The position numbers and the translations under genes are program-made. Shown here in pieces: positions 11,322 to 20,659 of a DNA stretch of 64,000 nt. The stretch covers positions 1 through 64,000 of the forward strand of contig NZ_BMXI01000004.1 of assembly GCF_014651675.1 (NCBI RefSeq), written 5' to 3'. Under the pieces are notes generated by a model, which worked only from the letters and a program-made list of their open reading frames with translations, was not told the DNA's origin and did no database searches. The DNA is from Roseibacillus persicicus. GTDB lineage: Bacteria > Verrucomicrobiota > Verrucomicrobiia > Verrucomicrobiales > Akkermansiaceae. Position 1 is the first letter of the stretch. Each line of letters opens with the position of its first letter.

Positions 11322-12125
11322 TTAAGCGTAAGTTTTGATCTGAGGAACAGCGGCGAGAAGCTTTTGCGTATAAGGATGAGCGGCTTCGTTAAAGACTTTT
11401 TCTGCAGTTCCGTATTCAACGATTTTTCCTGCATACATCACGGCAATGTTATCCGCGATGTAGCGCACGACCGAAAGGTCATGGGAAATGAAGATCATGG
11501 TCAGGTCGAGTTCGTCCCGAAGTTTGAGCAGAAGATTAAGGATCTGGGACTGAATCGAAACGTCGAGAGCCGATACAGGTTCGTCGGCGATGACCAGCTT
11601 GGGTTCCGGAGCGAGCGCGCGGGCAATGGCAACCCGCTGGCGCTGTCCGCCGGAGAATTCGTGGGGATACTTGCGCATGTGACGCGGATCGAGACCCACG
11701 GTTTCCATCAGCTTGATGACTTTCTTGGTCATTTCACTCCGGTCTTTCAAAGCAGATGGGTGGCGCCGTGCGATGGCTTCGGCCAGCATGGAGAAGACGG
11801 TCATCCGTGGGTTGAGTGAAGCATACGGGTCTTGGAAAATCATTTGGAAGTCCAGCCGGTGCTTTCGCACTTCACTTTTTCTCAGAAGGGTAAGAGTCCG
11901 GTCCTCCAGAATAATGCTTCCCGAAGTGGGTTGCTGGAGCTGCATGACGGTGCGGGAGAGGGTGGACTTGCCGCAACCGGATTCGCCCACCAATCCGAGA
12001 ATTTCGCCTTTTTCAAGTGCAAGGGTAACGCCATCGACGGCCTTGACCACATCGCGGCCGCCTTTGCCGAGGAAGCCACCGTGACTGGGAAAATGAACTT
12101 TGAGGTCGTCTATACGAAGAAACAC
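11322..12125 (-). CDS. ABC transporter ATP-binding protein, oligopeptide/dipeptide type
   Basis: ATPase subunit of an ABC importer of the OppF/DppF type. Walker A GESGCGKST (~50-58), Q-loop, signature FSGGQRQRVAIARAL, Walker B LVIADEP and the D/H-loop region MIFISHDLSVVRYIAD are intact. The C-terminal HPYTQKLL motif is characteristic of oligopeptide-type ATPases. At 267 residues it is shorter than usual (~320), because little remains after the HPYT region. No binding protein or permease is adjacent, only the small membrane protein three bases downstream, so the rest of the transporter must be elsewhere or this unit is an orphan. The start is GTG at 12125. Confidence 0.9.
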   Translation of the reverse strand: MFLRIDDLKVHFPSHGGFLGKGGRDVVKAVDGVTLALEKGEILGLVGESGCGKSTLSRTVMQLQQPTSGSIILEDRTLTLLRKSEVRKHRLDFQMIFQDPYASLNPRMTVFSMLAEAIARRHPSALKDRSEMTKKVIKLMETVGLDPRHMRKYPHEFSGGQRQRVAIARALAPEPKLVIADEPVSALDVSIQSQILNLLLKLRDELDLTMIFISHDLSVVRYIADNIAVMYAGKIVEYGTAEKVFNEAAHPYTQKLLAAVPQIKTYA

Positions 12126-12201
12126 GGGCGGGAGGCTAGGAGCTGAGGTCCAGAGTGAAAAGCGCGGAGTGTCGGGCTGTCACCTTTTCTGAAAAGATTC
12201 G

Positions 12202-12222
12202 CCAGTCAGGCTTGAAGACTGG
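12202..12222 (+). promoter_or_regulatory. Inverted repeat in the gpmI leader
   Basis: CCAGTC and GACTGG form a perfect 6-bp inverted repeat with a 9-base loop, 24 bp ahead of the gpmI start codon. It has no following T-run, so it is not a terminator for the preceding region. It could be a leader hairpin or an operator. No function is known. Confidence 0.3.
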
Positions 12223-12246
12223 ACGGGACTTGAGTAGACGAACGGC

Positions 12247-13785
12247 ATGTCGAAAAAGCCTGTGGTGTTGATTATTCGGGACGGTTGGGGCCTCAATCCA
12301 GGAGGTGCCGCGACTGCGGAAAAGGATGGCAATGCCGTCGAGTTGGCAAATACCCCGTTTCACGATCAGGTCTTGTTGCCCAAGTATCCTCGCGGCTGTG
12401 TTTCGGCTTCGGGTCTCGATGTTGGTTTGCCGGAAGGGCAGATGGGCAACTCGGAGGTCGGACACCTCAATCTGGGAGCCGGGCGCATCGTCTATCAGGA
12501 CCTCACCCGTATTAACAAGTGCATCGCGGATGGCGAGCTGGGGCAGAACGAAGTTTTGAAAGAGGCATTCGCCCAAGCCAAGGGCAAGCGCCTGCACTTC
12601 ATCGGCTTGCTTTCCGATGGCGGGGTGCACAGTCATCAGGATCACCTGGTGGCGTTGGCGAGCGAGGCCAAGGCTGCGGGAGTGGATGACATTTTTGTTC
12701 ACGCCATCACGGATGGCCGCGACACCTCCCCGACGGGAGGGCAAGGTTACTTGGGCGAGGTCGAGGTGAAGCTAGCCGAATCCGGTGCGCGCATCGCGAC
12801 CGTGATCGGGCGCTACTATGCCATGGACCGGGACAAGCGCTGGGAGCGAACCCAACTGGCCTGGAATGCCATCGTCGATGGCAAGGGGGAGAAGAAGGAT
12901 GTCCTCGCCAGCGAAGCGGTGGCCGAGCAGTATGAGCTGGAGAAGACCGACGAGTTCCTTATGCCCATGATTTTCGACGCGGCCAATGAGCGCCGGGTCA
13001 ACGATGGCGACGTGGTGATCTTCTTCAACTTCCGGGCCGACCGGGCGCGCCAGTTGTGCGAGGTCTTTCTCAAGGATGGGTTCGATGGATTCGATACCGG
13101 TGGCGTGCCCAAGGTGCACTTCGTCACCCTGACCGAATACGACGAAACCTACGGCGTGCCCATCGCCTTCCCATCCCAGTCCATGGACAACGTTTTGGGT
13201 GAGGTCGTGGCAGCGGCAGGAAAGAACCAAATGCGTATCGCGGAGACCGAGAAGTATCCGCACGTGACTTACTTTTTCAATGGTGGTGTCGAGAAGGAAT
13301 TCAAAGGCGAAGAACGCTTCATCATTCCCTCGCCCAAAGAAGTGGCGACTTACGACGAGAAGCCGGAGATGAGCGCCGAGGAGGTGGTCTCGACCGTGGT
13401 GGAAAAGTTGAAGAACTACGACCTCGTGATTCTCAACTTCGCCAACCCGGACATGGTGGGACACACCGGAATCGTGGAAGCTGCCATGAAGGCGGTGGAA
13501 ACCATCGATGATGCGGTCAAGCAGGTGGTGGAGGAGACTTTGCGCCTTGGCGGGAAGCTGTTGATCACTGCCGACCACGGAAACTGTGAGTTCATGCGCA
13601 ATGCCGATGGCTCCCCGAATACCGCGCATACCACGAACTTGGTTCACGCCATCTATGTCGCTGACAATGCGCAGAACTATTACGTCGCGGACGGCATCTT
13701 GGCAGATATGGCTCCGACTCTGTTAGACATGATGGGCTTACCCAAGCCCAAGGAAATGACCGGAGAGTCTTTGCTGAAAAAGTAG
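12247..13785 (+). CDS. gpmI: 2,3-bisphosphoglycerate-independent phosphoglycerate mutase
   Basis: Interconverts 3- and 2-phosphoglycerate in glycolysis and gluconeogenesis using two metal ions (Mn2+ in known enzymes). The alkaline-phosphatase-superfamily signatures are clear: RDGWG at residues 11-15, the phosphoserine loop MGNSEVGH (Ser ~69), the substrate loop DGRDTSP and the metal site LITADHGNCEFM near residue 440. Length (512) is typical of the family. The first metal motif reads IIRDGWG where many homologues have LILDGWG. The gene stands alone on the plus strand between minus-strand genes and ends in a strong rho-independent terminator at 13805-13836, so it is probably monocistronic. Confidence 0.96.
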   Translation: MSKKPVVLIIRDGWGLNPGGAATAEKDGNAVELANTPFHDQVLLPKYPRGCVSASGLDVGLPEGQMGNSEVGHLNLGAGRIVYQDLTRINKCIADGELGQNEVLKEAFAQAKGKRLHFIGLLSDGGVHSHQDHLVALASEAKAAGVDDIFVHAITDGRDTSPTGGQGYLGEVEVKLAESGARIATVIGRYYAMDRDKRWERTQLAWNAIVDGKGEKKDVLASEAVAEQYELEKTDEFLMPMIFDAANERRVNDGDVVIFFNFRADRARQLCEVFLKDGFDGFDTGGVPKVHFVTLTEYDETYGVPIAFPSQSMDNVLGEVVAAAGKNQMRIAETEKYPHVTYFFNGGVEKEFKGEERFIIPSPKEVATYDEKPEMSAEEVVSTVVEKLKNYDLVILNFANPDMVGHTGIVEAAMKAVETIDDAVKQVVEETLRLGGKLLITADHGNCEFMRNADGSPNTAHTTNLVHAIYVADNAQNYYVADGILADMAPTLLDMMGLPKPKEMTGESLLKK

Positions 13786-13803
13786 CGCCGACAAATCTTT
13801 CCC

Positions 13804-13836
13804 AAGCCGCTTCCTGTTCGGGAGGCGGCTTTTTTG
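13804..13836 (+). terminator. Rho-independent terminator after gpmI
   Basis: AGCCGC (13805-13810) pairs with GCGGCT (13825-13830), extended by CC/GG pairing, and is followed by a T-run at 13829-13835. It lies 20 bp after the gpmI stop and faces the convergent DUF58 gene. Confidence 0.85.
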
Positions 13837-13846
13837 TTGCCGCGCT

Positions 13847-14728
13847 TCAGCCCATGATTTCCAAGGCCTGAATCGGGATGGCTTCGGAGTGCAGGGCCTT
13901 TTCCAAATCCAGATTGGCGGGCACGCGCGACATTAGGATTTGGAGACGCTGGGAGGTTTGCTTCCAGAGGGAAAAGTGACGCTGATAGGCCTTGAGGTAA
14001 TTCTTGAGCACGCGTGGTTCGATGCGGTGGGGATGACGCGTGGCGCGTTCGGCGTCGACGAACTCGTAGTTCCCTTGCCAGTCGGGGTTGGCTTCACTTT
14101 CCAGAAAGGGGACAAAGAGCAGGGGTGTTCCCTGGCGTGCGCCGAGAAGGTGCAACACCGCAGCCGGGTCGCCGGGGAAAAGCAGGTCGGAGAGAAGCAC
14201 GCGGAACGAGCTTTGACGCAGGGGAACCGAGGATAGATTGAGGGCTCCCGCGGGATCTTCCTTTTGCAGTTTTTCCGCGACAGTGAACCACTGATGGGTG
14301 GCGACGGCTTCGTTGGGCACCAGTTGGTGGGCGGCTCCCGAGACGAGATGAATGGTTAGCGCGGCCCCGGCCCGGAGGGAGGATTGGGTGAAGAAGGCTA
14401 ACAGCTCGGCGGTGCGGGCGGACTTGGCTTCGTCCAAGAACATCGAGGGCGAGACATCGCAGATGAGGTCGATGACGGGGCGGACCTCCTCGCGATAGAG
14501 CTTCATGGTATACTGTCCGGTGCGCGCATAGGCCTGCCAGTTGATGTGGCGGGGGTCGTCACCGGGCACATAGTTGCGGTGATCCTGAAAGTCCATCGAG
14601 GAGCCGGTGCCAGCGCCTGCAAATTCTCCCGAGCCTCCGCGCCAGACTTTGCTGCGCATTGGCAGACGCATGCGATTGGCGCAGGTGGAGGCCTGGGTGT
14701 AGGCGGATTTGAGGGCGTCGGGTGTCAT
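13847..14728 (-). CDS. DUF58 (VWA-like) protein
   Basis: Member of the DUF58 family, usually paired with MoxR ATPases and membrane proteins. The core motif FQDHRNYVPGDDPRHINWQAYARTGQ matches the family signature (F-x-x-x-R-x-Y-x-x-G-D-x-x-x-x-I-x-W), and a VWA-like stretch follows (VIDLICDVSPSMF). There is no signal peptide or TM segment, so it is cytoplasmic. The ATG overlaps the stop of the upstream membrane-protein gene by four bases, which indicates translational coupling. No MoxR gene is visible in the window. A role in envelope stress or complex assembly is inferred from relatives only. Confidence 0.88.
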   Translation of the reverse strand: MTPDALKSAYTQASTCANRMRLPMRSKVWRGGSGEFAGAGTGSSMDFQDHRNYVPGDDPRHINWQAYARTGQYTMKLYREEVRPVIDLICDVSPSMFLDEAKSARTAELLAFFTQSSLRAGAALTIHLVSGAAHQLVPNEAVATHQWFTVAEKLQKEDPAGALNLSSVPLRQSSFRVLLSDLLFPGDPAAVLHLLGARQGTPLLFVPFLESEANPDWQGNYEFVDAERATRHPHRIEPRVLKNYLKAYQRHFSLWKQTSQRLQILMSRVPANLDLEKALHSEAIPIQALEIMG

Positions 14729-16191
14729 GAGGGGGTGTTCGGGTCAGGAATCTCCAATTCTTCACGCTCCAATTCGGTCAACTTGTGCAGAGGACGACCA
14801 GCGGAGATGAGACAGGCCAGAATGTAGGCCGCCGCAGAGACCCATGCGATGAGAATGCAGATTTTGTCCGAGGTGTAATCCGTGAGCAAAACCTGCACAT
14901 GGGGAATGAAGCAGAAGACCCAGGTCACCATTTTGACGTCTCCGATATCGTTCAGGAGTAAAAGTAAGGGAATCAATCCAAAGAGCAGCATGGAGAGGGA
15001 GAGGTAGGCCACCATGCGATTGGCGATGCGCTTTTGGATCAACTGCACCACGGCATGGGGGAGGTAGAGCATCCCTGTGAACACGCCGAGAACTCCCCAC
15101 ATCTCGTAGCGGGAAAAGTCACGCAGCTCATCACCCATCAGCAGACTGATTCCGATCAGGAGCGCGATGAGAAAGAGATGGAAAAGCGTTCCCGTGCCCC
15201 AGCCCGGAGCCAGGAGTCGGGCGGCCACTCGACCAAGGGGACCGAAGCGCAGGAAGGGTCGCAGCACCACTGAGGGATACTCCGAATCCTCGGTGAAAAA
15301 GTCCAAGGACACCATCGCGAGCAAGAAAAACGCTAGAAGCCAAGCGGGCTCGTGATTTACGGCATGGAGGGCAGCGAAGGTCAGGGGAATCACCACGAGC
15401 GAAATCAGACGCTTGCGGGTGGCCCGGTTTTCTGCCGATGGAGCAATGGTGGTGGCCGCCACTTCGAGGAAAAAGTAACCCACAAAGGTGGCGACGAGAT
15501 AAGAGGCCAAGAGCGCGAACCATTCGTTGCGCGAGTTGGGGGAAAAGAGAGCCAACAATTCATCAAACCCCGCGAAAGAAAGGTAGCCGATGGGCCAAAT
15601 TAGAACCAGGCCTGCCAAAAGCGGAATGGCGCGAATCAGGGCGAGGGTGGAGGCGGAAAGACCAACCGTAACCGCCGTCAGCACTCCCGAGAATAGGAAG
15701 AGGGTGAAGAGGAGCAGTAGCTCGGAGAACAACTGCATGCCCCCAAAAAAGTAACGCAGGATGAGATAGGGAATGATGGCAAAGAGCACCAGCGCGGTCT
15801 GCCCCATGATGGAGGACCATTTGCCAAACACGATGCGCCACGCCGAAAGTCGGGTGAGGGACATCAGGTCAATGGTGTCCCCCTTGACCTCGCTGGAGAT
15901 CGCGGACATTCCCCGCAACGGTTGCACCACGAGAACGGCGAGCGAGAAGAAAAAGAAGATGATGGAGGAGACGAAGCCACCCGCATTGGTGTCGGCGGCC
16001 GCGGTGGTGAGCAGAATCAGAGCGAGGAGACCCTGCAAGATGAGAAAGAGGATGACAAAGGTGTGGGTGCGGAGGCCTTGGCGCAGTTCCTTGACCAGCA
16101 TGGGGCTGAACCAGTCGGAAAAATCATTGAGTTTTTCCATCGGAGACGGAGGGAGCGGGGGGGGGCTGGCGCTGGGCGTATCCTCGGGCAT
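14725..16191 (-). CDS. ABC-2-type multi-spanning membrane protein
   Basis: Integral membrane protein with about 11-12 predicted TM segments. The N-terminal sequence FSPMLVKELRQGLRTHTFVILFLILQG is typical of ABC-2 type permeases that sit with an ATPase (GldF/NatB style), and LRGMSAISSEVKGDTIDLMSLT is a common second signature. No ATP-binding gene is adjacent. It is coupled by a 4-bp overlap to the DUF58 gene, a pairing seen in Verrucomicrobiota. I used the ATG at 16191. A TTG at 16233 and an ATG at 16140 are also possible, and the first ~30 residues are Pro/Ser-rich. Confidence 0.8.
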   Translation of the reverse strand: MPEDTPSASPPPLPPSPMEKLNDFSDWFSPMLVKELRQGLRTHTFVILFLILQGLLALILLTTAAADTNAGGFVSSIIFFFFSLAVLVVQPLRGMSAISSEVKGDTIDLMSLTRLSAWRIVFGKWSSIMGQTALVLFAIIPYLILRYFFGGMQLFSELLLLFTLFLFSGVLTAVTVGLSASTLALIRAIPLLAGLVLIWPIGYLSFAGFDELLALFSPNSRNEWFALLASYLVATFVGYFFLEVAATTIAPSAENRATRKRLISLVVIPLTFAALHAVNHEPAWLLAFFLLAMVSLDFFTEDSEYPSVVLRPFLRFGPLGRVAARLLAPGWGTGTLFHLFLIALLIGISLLMGDELRDFSRYEMWGVLGVFTGMLYLPHAVVQLIQKRIANRMVAYLSLSMLLFGLIPLLLLLNDIGDVKMVTWVFCFIPHVQVLLTDYTSDKICILIAWVSAAAYILACLISAGRPLHKLTELEREELEIPDPNTPS

Positions 16192-16264
16192 CGGGGGAGA
16201 CTTTGAGGAGAACACGGGCAATTGAAAAGGCAATACCCCCGCAATCCAGTCCTCGATCCGGCTT

Positions 16265-16331
16265 TCCTTTGTAAAAAGGATTTGCTATCCGCCGCCCCCC
16301 CAAGTAACCTAACGCCGTTAACCTGATTAAC
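16265..16331 (+). promoter_or_regulatory. Candidate operator region ahead of the cys operon
   Basis: Two inverted repeats precede cysJ. TCCTTT/AAAGGA occupies 16265-16280. A perfect GTTAA-N5-TTAAC repeat occupies 16317-16331, only 19 bp before the start codon, where a repressor could block transcription or ribosome access. The half-site sequence ...TAACCT occurs twice here (16305-16310 and 16319-16324). The binding protein is unknown. The Rrf2 regulator beside cysE is a candidate by inference. Confidence 0.35.
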
Positions 16332-16350
16332 TTTATCAATTTACTCAAGT

Positions 16351-18117
16351 ATGATTCCTGAGCATGCTCCTTTTTCTCCCGACCAGCGCCAAGCCTTGAA
16401 TGGCTTGCTGGCCGGATTCGATCCTAGCCAACGCTGGTGGCTGGGCGGATTTCTGTCGGCCAGTTCGGGAATGCCTGCAGTCGCAGCAGCCCCCGCAAGC
16501 AAAACGCCTCTGACTGTGCTATATGGCACCGAGTCAGGGAACTCCGAGGCGCTCGCCGCCCAGACCGTGAAAGCGGCCAAGAAAAAGGGGTTCAAGGCGG
16601 TGCTGAAAAATATGGCCGATTGCCAGCCCGCTGATCTGGAGAAGGTTGAGAACCTACTCGTCATCGTCAGCACTTGGGGCGAAGGCGACCCGCCGGAAGC
16701 AGCGGAAGAATTCTACAAGTCCCTCATGGAATCCGAGGCGGACTTTTCCAAAGTGAAGTTCTCAGTCTGTGCCTTGGGGGATACGTCCTACGAGCGCTTT
16801 TGCGAGACTGGAAAGCAAGTCGATGCCCGCCTCGAGAAATTGGGAGGCCAGCGAATCGCCCCTCGGGTCGATTGCGACGTCGACTACGAAGAGCTCTCCG
16901 ACCAATGGGTGGAAGCCGCTTTCAAAGCGCTCGCTCCGGAACCCGTGGCGGCCGCGCCGGTTGCTTTTGCCGCTCCGGCGGTGGCGGGAGTGGAGTATGG
17001 CAAGAAGAAGCCGTTTCCTTCCGAGTTGCTCGACAAAGTTCTCCTCAATGGCGAGGGCTCGATGAAGGAGACTTGGCACTATGAGTTTTCCCTCGAAGGT
17101 TCCGGCCTCGTTTATCAACCAGGCGATGCCTTGGCCGTGGTGGCGAAAAATGCGCCCGACATGGTGGAGGGCATTCTTTCCGCTGCCAAGCTGACCGGGA
17201 ATGAAGAGGTCGTGCTCAAGGGGGGAGAAACCAAGGTGCTGGCCGATGCCCTGCGCGAAGACTTGGAGATCACCGTCTTGTCCAAGGCCATCCTCAAAAA
17301 GCTGCTCGCGGTAGCCCCTTCGGACAAGCTGCAAGCGCTCCTAGGGGACGAGTCCAAAGAAGAGCTCAAGAGTTATCTCTGGGGTCGCTGGATTGCCGAC
17401 GCGGTCCGTGACTTTGCCCCGAATGGATTGAAGGCAGACGAGCTAGTCAGCATTTTCCGTAAGATGCCGCCGCGCCTTTATTCCATCGCCTCCAGCCCAC
17501 TGGCTCATCCCGATGAAGTTCACCTCACCATCGCTTCTGTTAGATATGAGTTCGATGGTCAGCCTCGCAAAGGGGTTGCCTCGACTTACCTGGCGGATTT
17601 GGTTGAGAAGGGCGGGGAAGTGGAGCTCTTTGTGCAGCCGAATAAGAATTTTCGTCTACCGGCGTCTGACGAAACTCCCATCATTATGGTGGGACCTGGA
17701 ACCGGAGTGGCTCCGTTCCGTTCGTTCGTCGAGCATCGCGGCGAGTCCGGTTCCAATGGAGGCTCTTGGCTCATCTTCGGCGACCAGCGCTATAGCTACG
17801 ATTTCCTCTATCAGCTGGAGTGGCAGGACCACCTCGCCAGCGGGGCTCTCAGCAAGCTGGACGTGGCCTTCTCCCGGGACCAACCGGAGAAAGTCTACGT
17901 GCAGGACAAGATGCGCGAAAAGGCGGCCGAACTCTATCAATGGTTGCAAAAGGGCGCGCATTTCTATGTGTGCGGCGACGCCAGCCGCATGGCCCACGAT
18001 GTTCATGAGGCCCTCCTCGACATCGTTGAACAAGAAGGCGGGATGTCCAGCGAAGAGGCTACGGAATATGTGGCCCAGTTGAAGAAAGAGAAGCGTTACC
18101 AACGTGACGTTTACTAA
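16351..18117 (+). CDS. cysJ: Sulfite reductase (NADPH) flavoprotein subunit
   Basis: Diflavin reductase that passes electrons from NADPH through FAD and FMN to the sulfite reductase haemoprotein. Domains in order: short leader helix (SPDQRQALNGLLAGF), flavodoxin domain (~55-200, FMN loop YGTESGNSEAL), FAD-binding domain (RLYSIASSP near residue 380), and NADP domain (MVGPGTGVAPFRSF near 450, C-terminal KRYQRDVY). The ending with Tyr as the flavin-stacking residue is normal for CysJ. A linker rich in Ala/Pro joins the first two domains. It is the first gene of cysJ-cysI-cysH-cysK, with cysI 30 bp downstream. Confidence 0.95.
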   Translation: MIPEHAPFSPDQRQALNGLLAGFDPSQRWWLGGFLSASSGMPAVAAAPASKTPLTVLYGTESGNSEALAAQTVKAAKKKGFKAVLKNMADCQPADLEKVENLLVIVSTWGEGDPPEAAEEFYKSLMESEADFSKVKFSVCALGDTSYERFCETGKQVDARLEKLGGQRIAPRVDCDVDYEELSDQWVEAAFKALAPEPVAAAPVAFAAPAVAGVEYGKKKPFPSELLDKVLLNGEGSMKETWHYEFSLEGSGLVYQPGDALAVVAKNAPDMVEGILSAAKLTGNEEVVLKGGETKVLADALREDLEITVLSKAILKKLLAVAPSDKLQALLGDESKEELKSYLWGRWIADAVRDFAPNGLKADELVSIFRKMPPRLYSIASSPLAHPDEVHLTIASVRYEFDGQPRKGVASTYLADLVEKGGEVELFVQPNKNFRLPASDETPIIMVGPGTGVAPFRSFVEHRGESGSNGGSWLIFGDQRYSYDFLYQLEWQDHLASGALSKLDVAFSRDQPEKVYVQDKMREKAAELYQWLQKGAHFYVCGDASRMAHDVHEALLDIVEQEGGMSSEEATEYVAQLKKEKRYQRDVY

Positions 18118-18147
18118 AGAACAAACCTTTAAAAGATTATTTAGACC

Positions 18148-19866
18148 ATGAGTGAAAAACTCTCAGCCAACGAAGGCATCAAAACCCGTTCCAATTACCT
18201 GCGGGGAACTCTCGCGGAAGGTCTCCAGGACCTTTCCACCGGCTCTCTCTCGGAGGACGACCAGCAGCTGCTGAAATTCCACGGAACCTATCAGCAGGAC
18301 GACCGCGACATCCGCGCTGGTCGCCGCGCCCACAAGCTTGAAAAAGCCTACTCCTTCATGATTCGCATCCGGGTCCCCGGCGGCGTGACCACGCCCATCC
18401 AGTGGCAGGAAGTGGATCGCATGGCCGACCAGTTTGCCAATGGAACCATCAAGTTGACCACCCGTCAGGCCTATCAGTTGCACGGGGTGATCAAGTCCAA
18501 CTTGAAGCGCACCATCAAGGAGATCAACGACACCGCGATGGACACTATCGCCGCTTGCGGAGACGTGAACCGCAACGTGATGTGCTATCCGAATCCCTAT
18601 CTCTCCTCGGTTCACGCGGAGGCGCTGAAGATTTCACAAGATATCTCTGAACACTTAACTCCCCAGACCCGCGCCTATCACGAGATTTGGTTGGATGGGG
18701 AAAAGGTGGAGTCGAGCGAGGAAGAGGTGGAGCCGATCTACGGGAAGACCTACTTGCCACGCAAGTTCAAGATTGCAGTCGCGATTCCTCCCTCCAACGA
18801 CGTCGACATCTGCGCGAACGATCTGTCCTTTATCGCTATCGTGGAAGAGGGCAACATCGTCGGCTACAACGTGGCGGTCGGAGGCGGATTGGGCATGACC
18901 CATGGCGATGAAAAGACCTTTCCCCGCGCGGCCAATGTGATCGGTTTCTGCAAGCCGGAACAGGTTGTGGATGTGGCCGAGAAGGTGGTTCTGGTGCAGC
19001 GTGATTATGGTGACCGCACCAATCGCAAGCACGCCCGCTTCAAGTATACTATTGAGGACCGTGGTGTTGATTGGATTTTGGCGGAGCTGAACAAGTATCT
19101 CGGTTACGACCTGGAGCCTGCGCGTGACTTTGTCTTCGAAGACAATGGCGACCGTTTCGGTTGGATGGAAGACGATCGCGGCAGATTTCACTACACCATG
19201 TTCGTGCAAGGAGGACGGGTGCTGGACACCGAGGCCTATCCGATGCGCACCGGCCTGCGTGAGATTGCCAAAATTCACGAGGGAGACTTCCGGCTGACCG
19301 CCAACCAGAACCTCGTGATCGCGGACATCGCTCCCGAGAACAAGGCCGAGATCGAAGCCCTGATGGAGACCTACGGCATCGCGAGCAGTCACGAACGGAG
19401 CGCCTTGCGCTTGTCCTCGATTGCTTGCGTGTCACTGCCGACTTGTGCTTTGGCTTTGGCTGAAGCCGAACGCTATCTCCCCGAAGTGATTGAATCGTTG
19501 GAGGAGAAGTTGGAAGAGGTCGGATTGCGCCACGATGCCATCACCATCCGGATGACGGGTTGCCCCAATGGTTGCGGGCGTCCTTTCTTGGCCGAGATCG
19601 CTTTCGTCGGTCGCGGACCGGGACGATACAATCTTTATCTCGGTGGAGGACACAACGGGATGCGCTTGAACAAACTCTATCGCCAGGATCTGTCCCAAGA
19701 AGATATTCGCAAAACCCTCGATCCAATTCTGGAGCACTATGCGAAGGAAAGAAATGACGGGGAGAAGTTCGGGGACTTTGTGATTCGCAAGGGTTACGTC
19801 GCCGCTACCGAATGGGGAGGCGACTTCCACGACAACATTAAGAAAGAGGCTTTTGCTTCAGAATAA
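18148..19866 (+). CDS. cysI: Sulfite reductase haemoprotein subunit
   Basis: Reduces sulfite to sulfide with six electrons, using sirohaem and a 4Fe-4S cluster. The two cluster motifs are present: [19 protein letters not shown] and [15 protein letters not shown], the second followed by [13 protein letters not shown] as in E. coli CysI. The N-terminal sirohaem-contact segment around [13 protein letters not shown] is also conserved. Length (572) matches CysI. No sirohaem synthase gene is in the window, so the cofactor must be made elsewhere. Partner of the upstream cysJ, with cysH starting two bases after the stop. Confidence 0.95.
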   Translation: MSEKLSANEGIKTRSNYLRGTLAEGLQDLSTGSLSEDDQQLLKFHGTYQQDDRDIRAGRRAHKLEKAYSFMIRIRVPGGVTTPIQWQEVDRMADQFANGTIKLTTRQAYQLHGVIKSNLKRTIKEINDTAMDTIAACGDVNRNVMCYPNPYLSSVHAEALKISQDISEHLTPQTRAYHEIWLDGEKVESSEEEVEPIYGKTYLPRKFKIAVAIPPSNDVDICANDLSFIAIVEEGNIVGYNVAVGGGLGMTHGDEKTFPRAANVIGFCKPEQVVDVAEKVVLVQRDYGDRTNRKHARFKYTIEDRGVDWILAELNKYLGYDLEPARDFVFEDNGDRFGWMEDDRGRFHYTMFVQGGRVLDTEAYPMRTGLREIAKIHEGDFRLTANQNLVIADIAPENKAEIEALMETYGIASSHERSALRLSSIACVSLPTCALALAEAERYLPEVIESLEEKLEEVGLRHDAITIRMTGCPNGCGRPFLAEIAFVGRGPGRYNLYLGGGHNGMRLNKLYRQDLSQEDIRKTLDPILEHYAKERNDGEKFGDFVIRKGYVAATEWGGDFHDNIKKEAFASE

Positions 19867-19868
19867 AG

Positions 19869-20606
19869 GTGAACGAGACTCAACAAATCAATGGTGCTCA
19901 ACGCACTGATGTCGCTGCCTTGTCTGATGAGTTGGCTCTTCTCTCCGCAGGAAAACGAATTGAGGAACTTTCGCAGCGCTTTCCCGGTCGGGTCGTTGCC
20001 AGCACCAGCTTCGGTCTGCAGGCGGCGGTCATGCTCAAATTGGTCAAAGACCATGCACCCGAGGTTCCGGTGGTGTTCATCGATACGGGATATCTTTTTG
20101 ACGAGACCTATCGCTATGCGGTGGAGTTGAGTGAAAGCCTCGGTCTCGATATCAAGGTCTACCGACCCAAGTGGAGCCCGGCATGGCAAGAGGCGGTGCA
20201 TGGCAAGCTGTGGGAGCAGGGGGCGGAAGGGAACGAGAAGTATTCTCTCCTCAACAAGGTCGAGCCCATGAACCGGGCCATCGAAGAGCTGGGTGCACAA
20301 GTCTGGCTCAGCGGGCTGCGTCGCAGTCACTCCAAGACCCGGGTGGAACGTCCTTTTGCGGAGCAGCAGTCCAAGACCATGAAGGCCTATCCCATCCTCG
20401 ATTGGGATGACGAACAGGTGGAGAACTACTTCCGAAAGTATCAACTCCCCAAGCATCCTCTCGCGGACGAATACGTCACTATGGGGGATTGGCATTCGAC
20501 CAAGAAAGTCTCCGAAGCGAACTCGGCGGAGGAAACCCGCTTCGGGGGCGAAAAATATGAGTGCGGTCTTCACCTCAATTCCGGGGTGACCGATTTCCAA
20601 ATCTAA
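19869..20606 (+). CDS. cysH: Phosphoadenylyl-sulfate (PAPS) reductase
   Basis: Reduces activated sulfate to sulfite with thioredoxin. The motif KVEPMNRAIEELGAQ and the C-terminal ECGLH, with the single catalytic Cys, match E. coli CysH. The paired-Cys 4Fe-4S motifs of APS reductases are absent, so PAPS rather than APS is the expected substrate, which implies an APS kinase elsewhere. The start is GTG at 19869, two bases after cysI, so translation is probably coupled. The 245-residue length is normal. Confidence 0.94.
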   Translation: MNETQQINGAQRTDVAALSDELALLSAGKRIEELSQRFPGRVVASTSFGLQAAVMLKLVKDHAPEVPVVFIDTGYLFDETYRYAVELSESLGLDIKVYRPKWSPAWQEAVHGKLWEQGAEGNEKYSLLNKVEPMNRAIEELGAQVWLSGLRRSHSKTRVERPFAEQQSKTMKAYPILDWDDEQVENYFRKYQLPKHPLADEYVTMGDWHSTKKVSEANSAEETRFGGEKYECGLHLNSGVTDFQI

Positions 20607-20659
20607 TTTTCCCTTTTTTCCGTTGGGAAAGTCTCAAAACCTCTCAATAATTAACTGAC

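Noticed and set aside
12772-13647. 291-codon open frame antisense to gpmI
   Set aside because: Same reasons: complete overlap with an intact enzyme gene and shadow-like composition.
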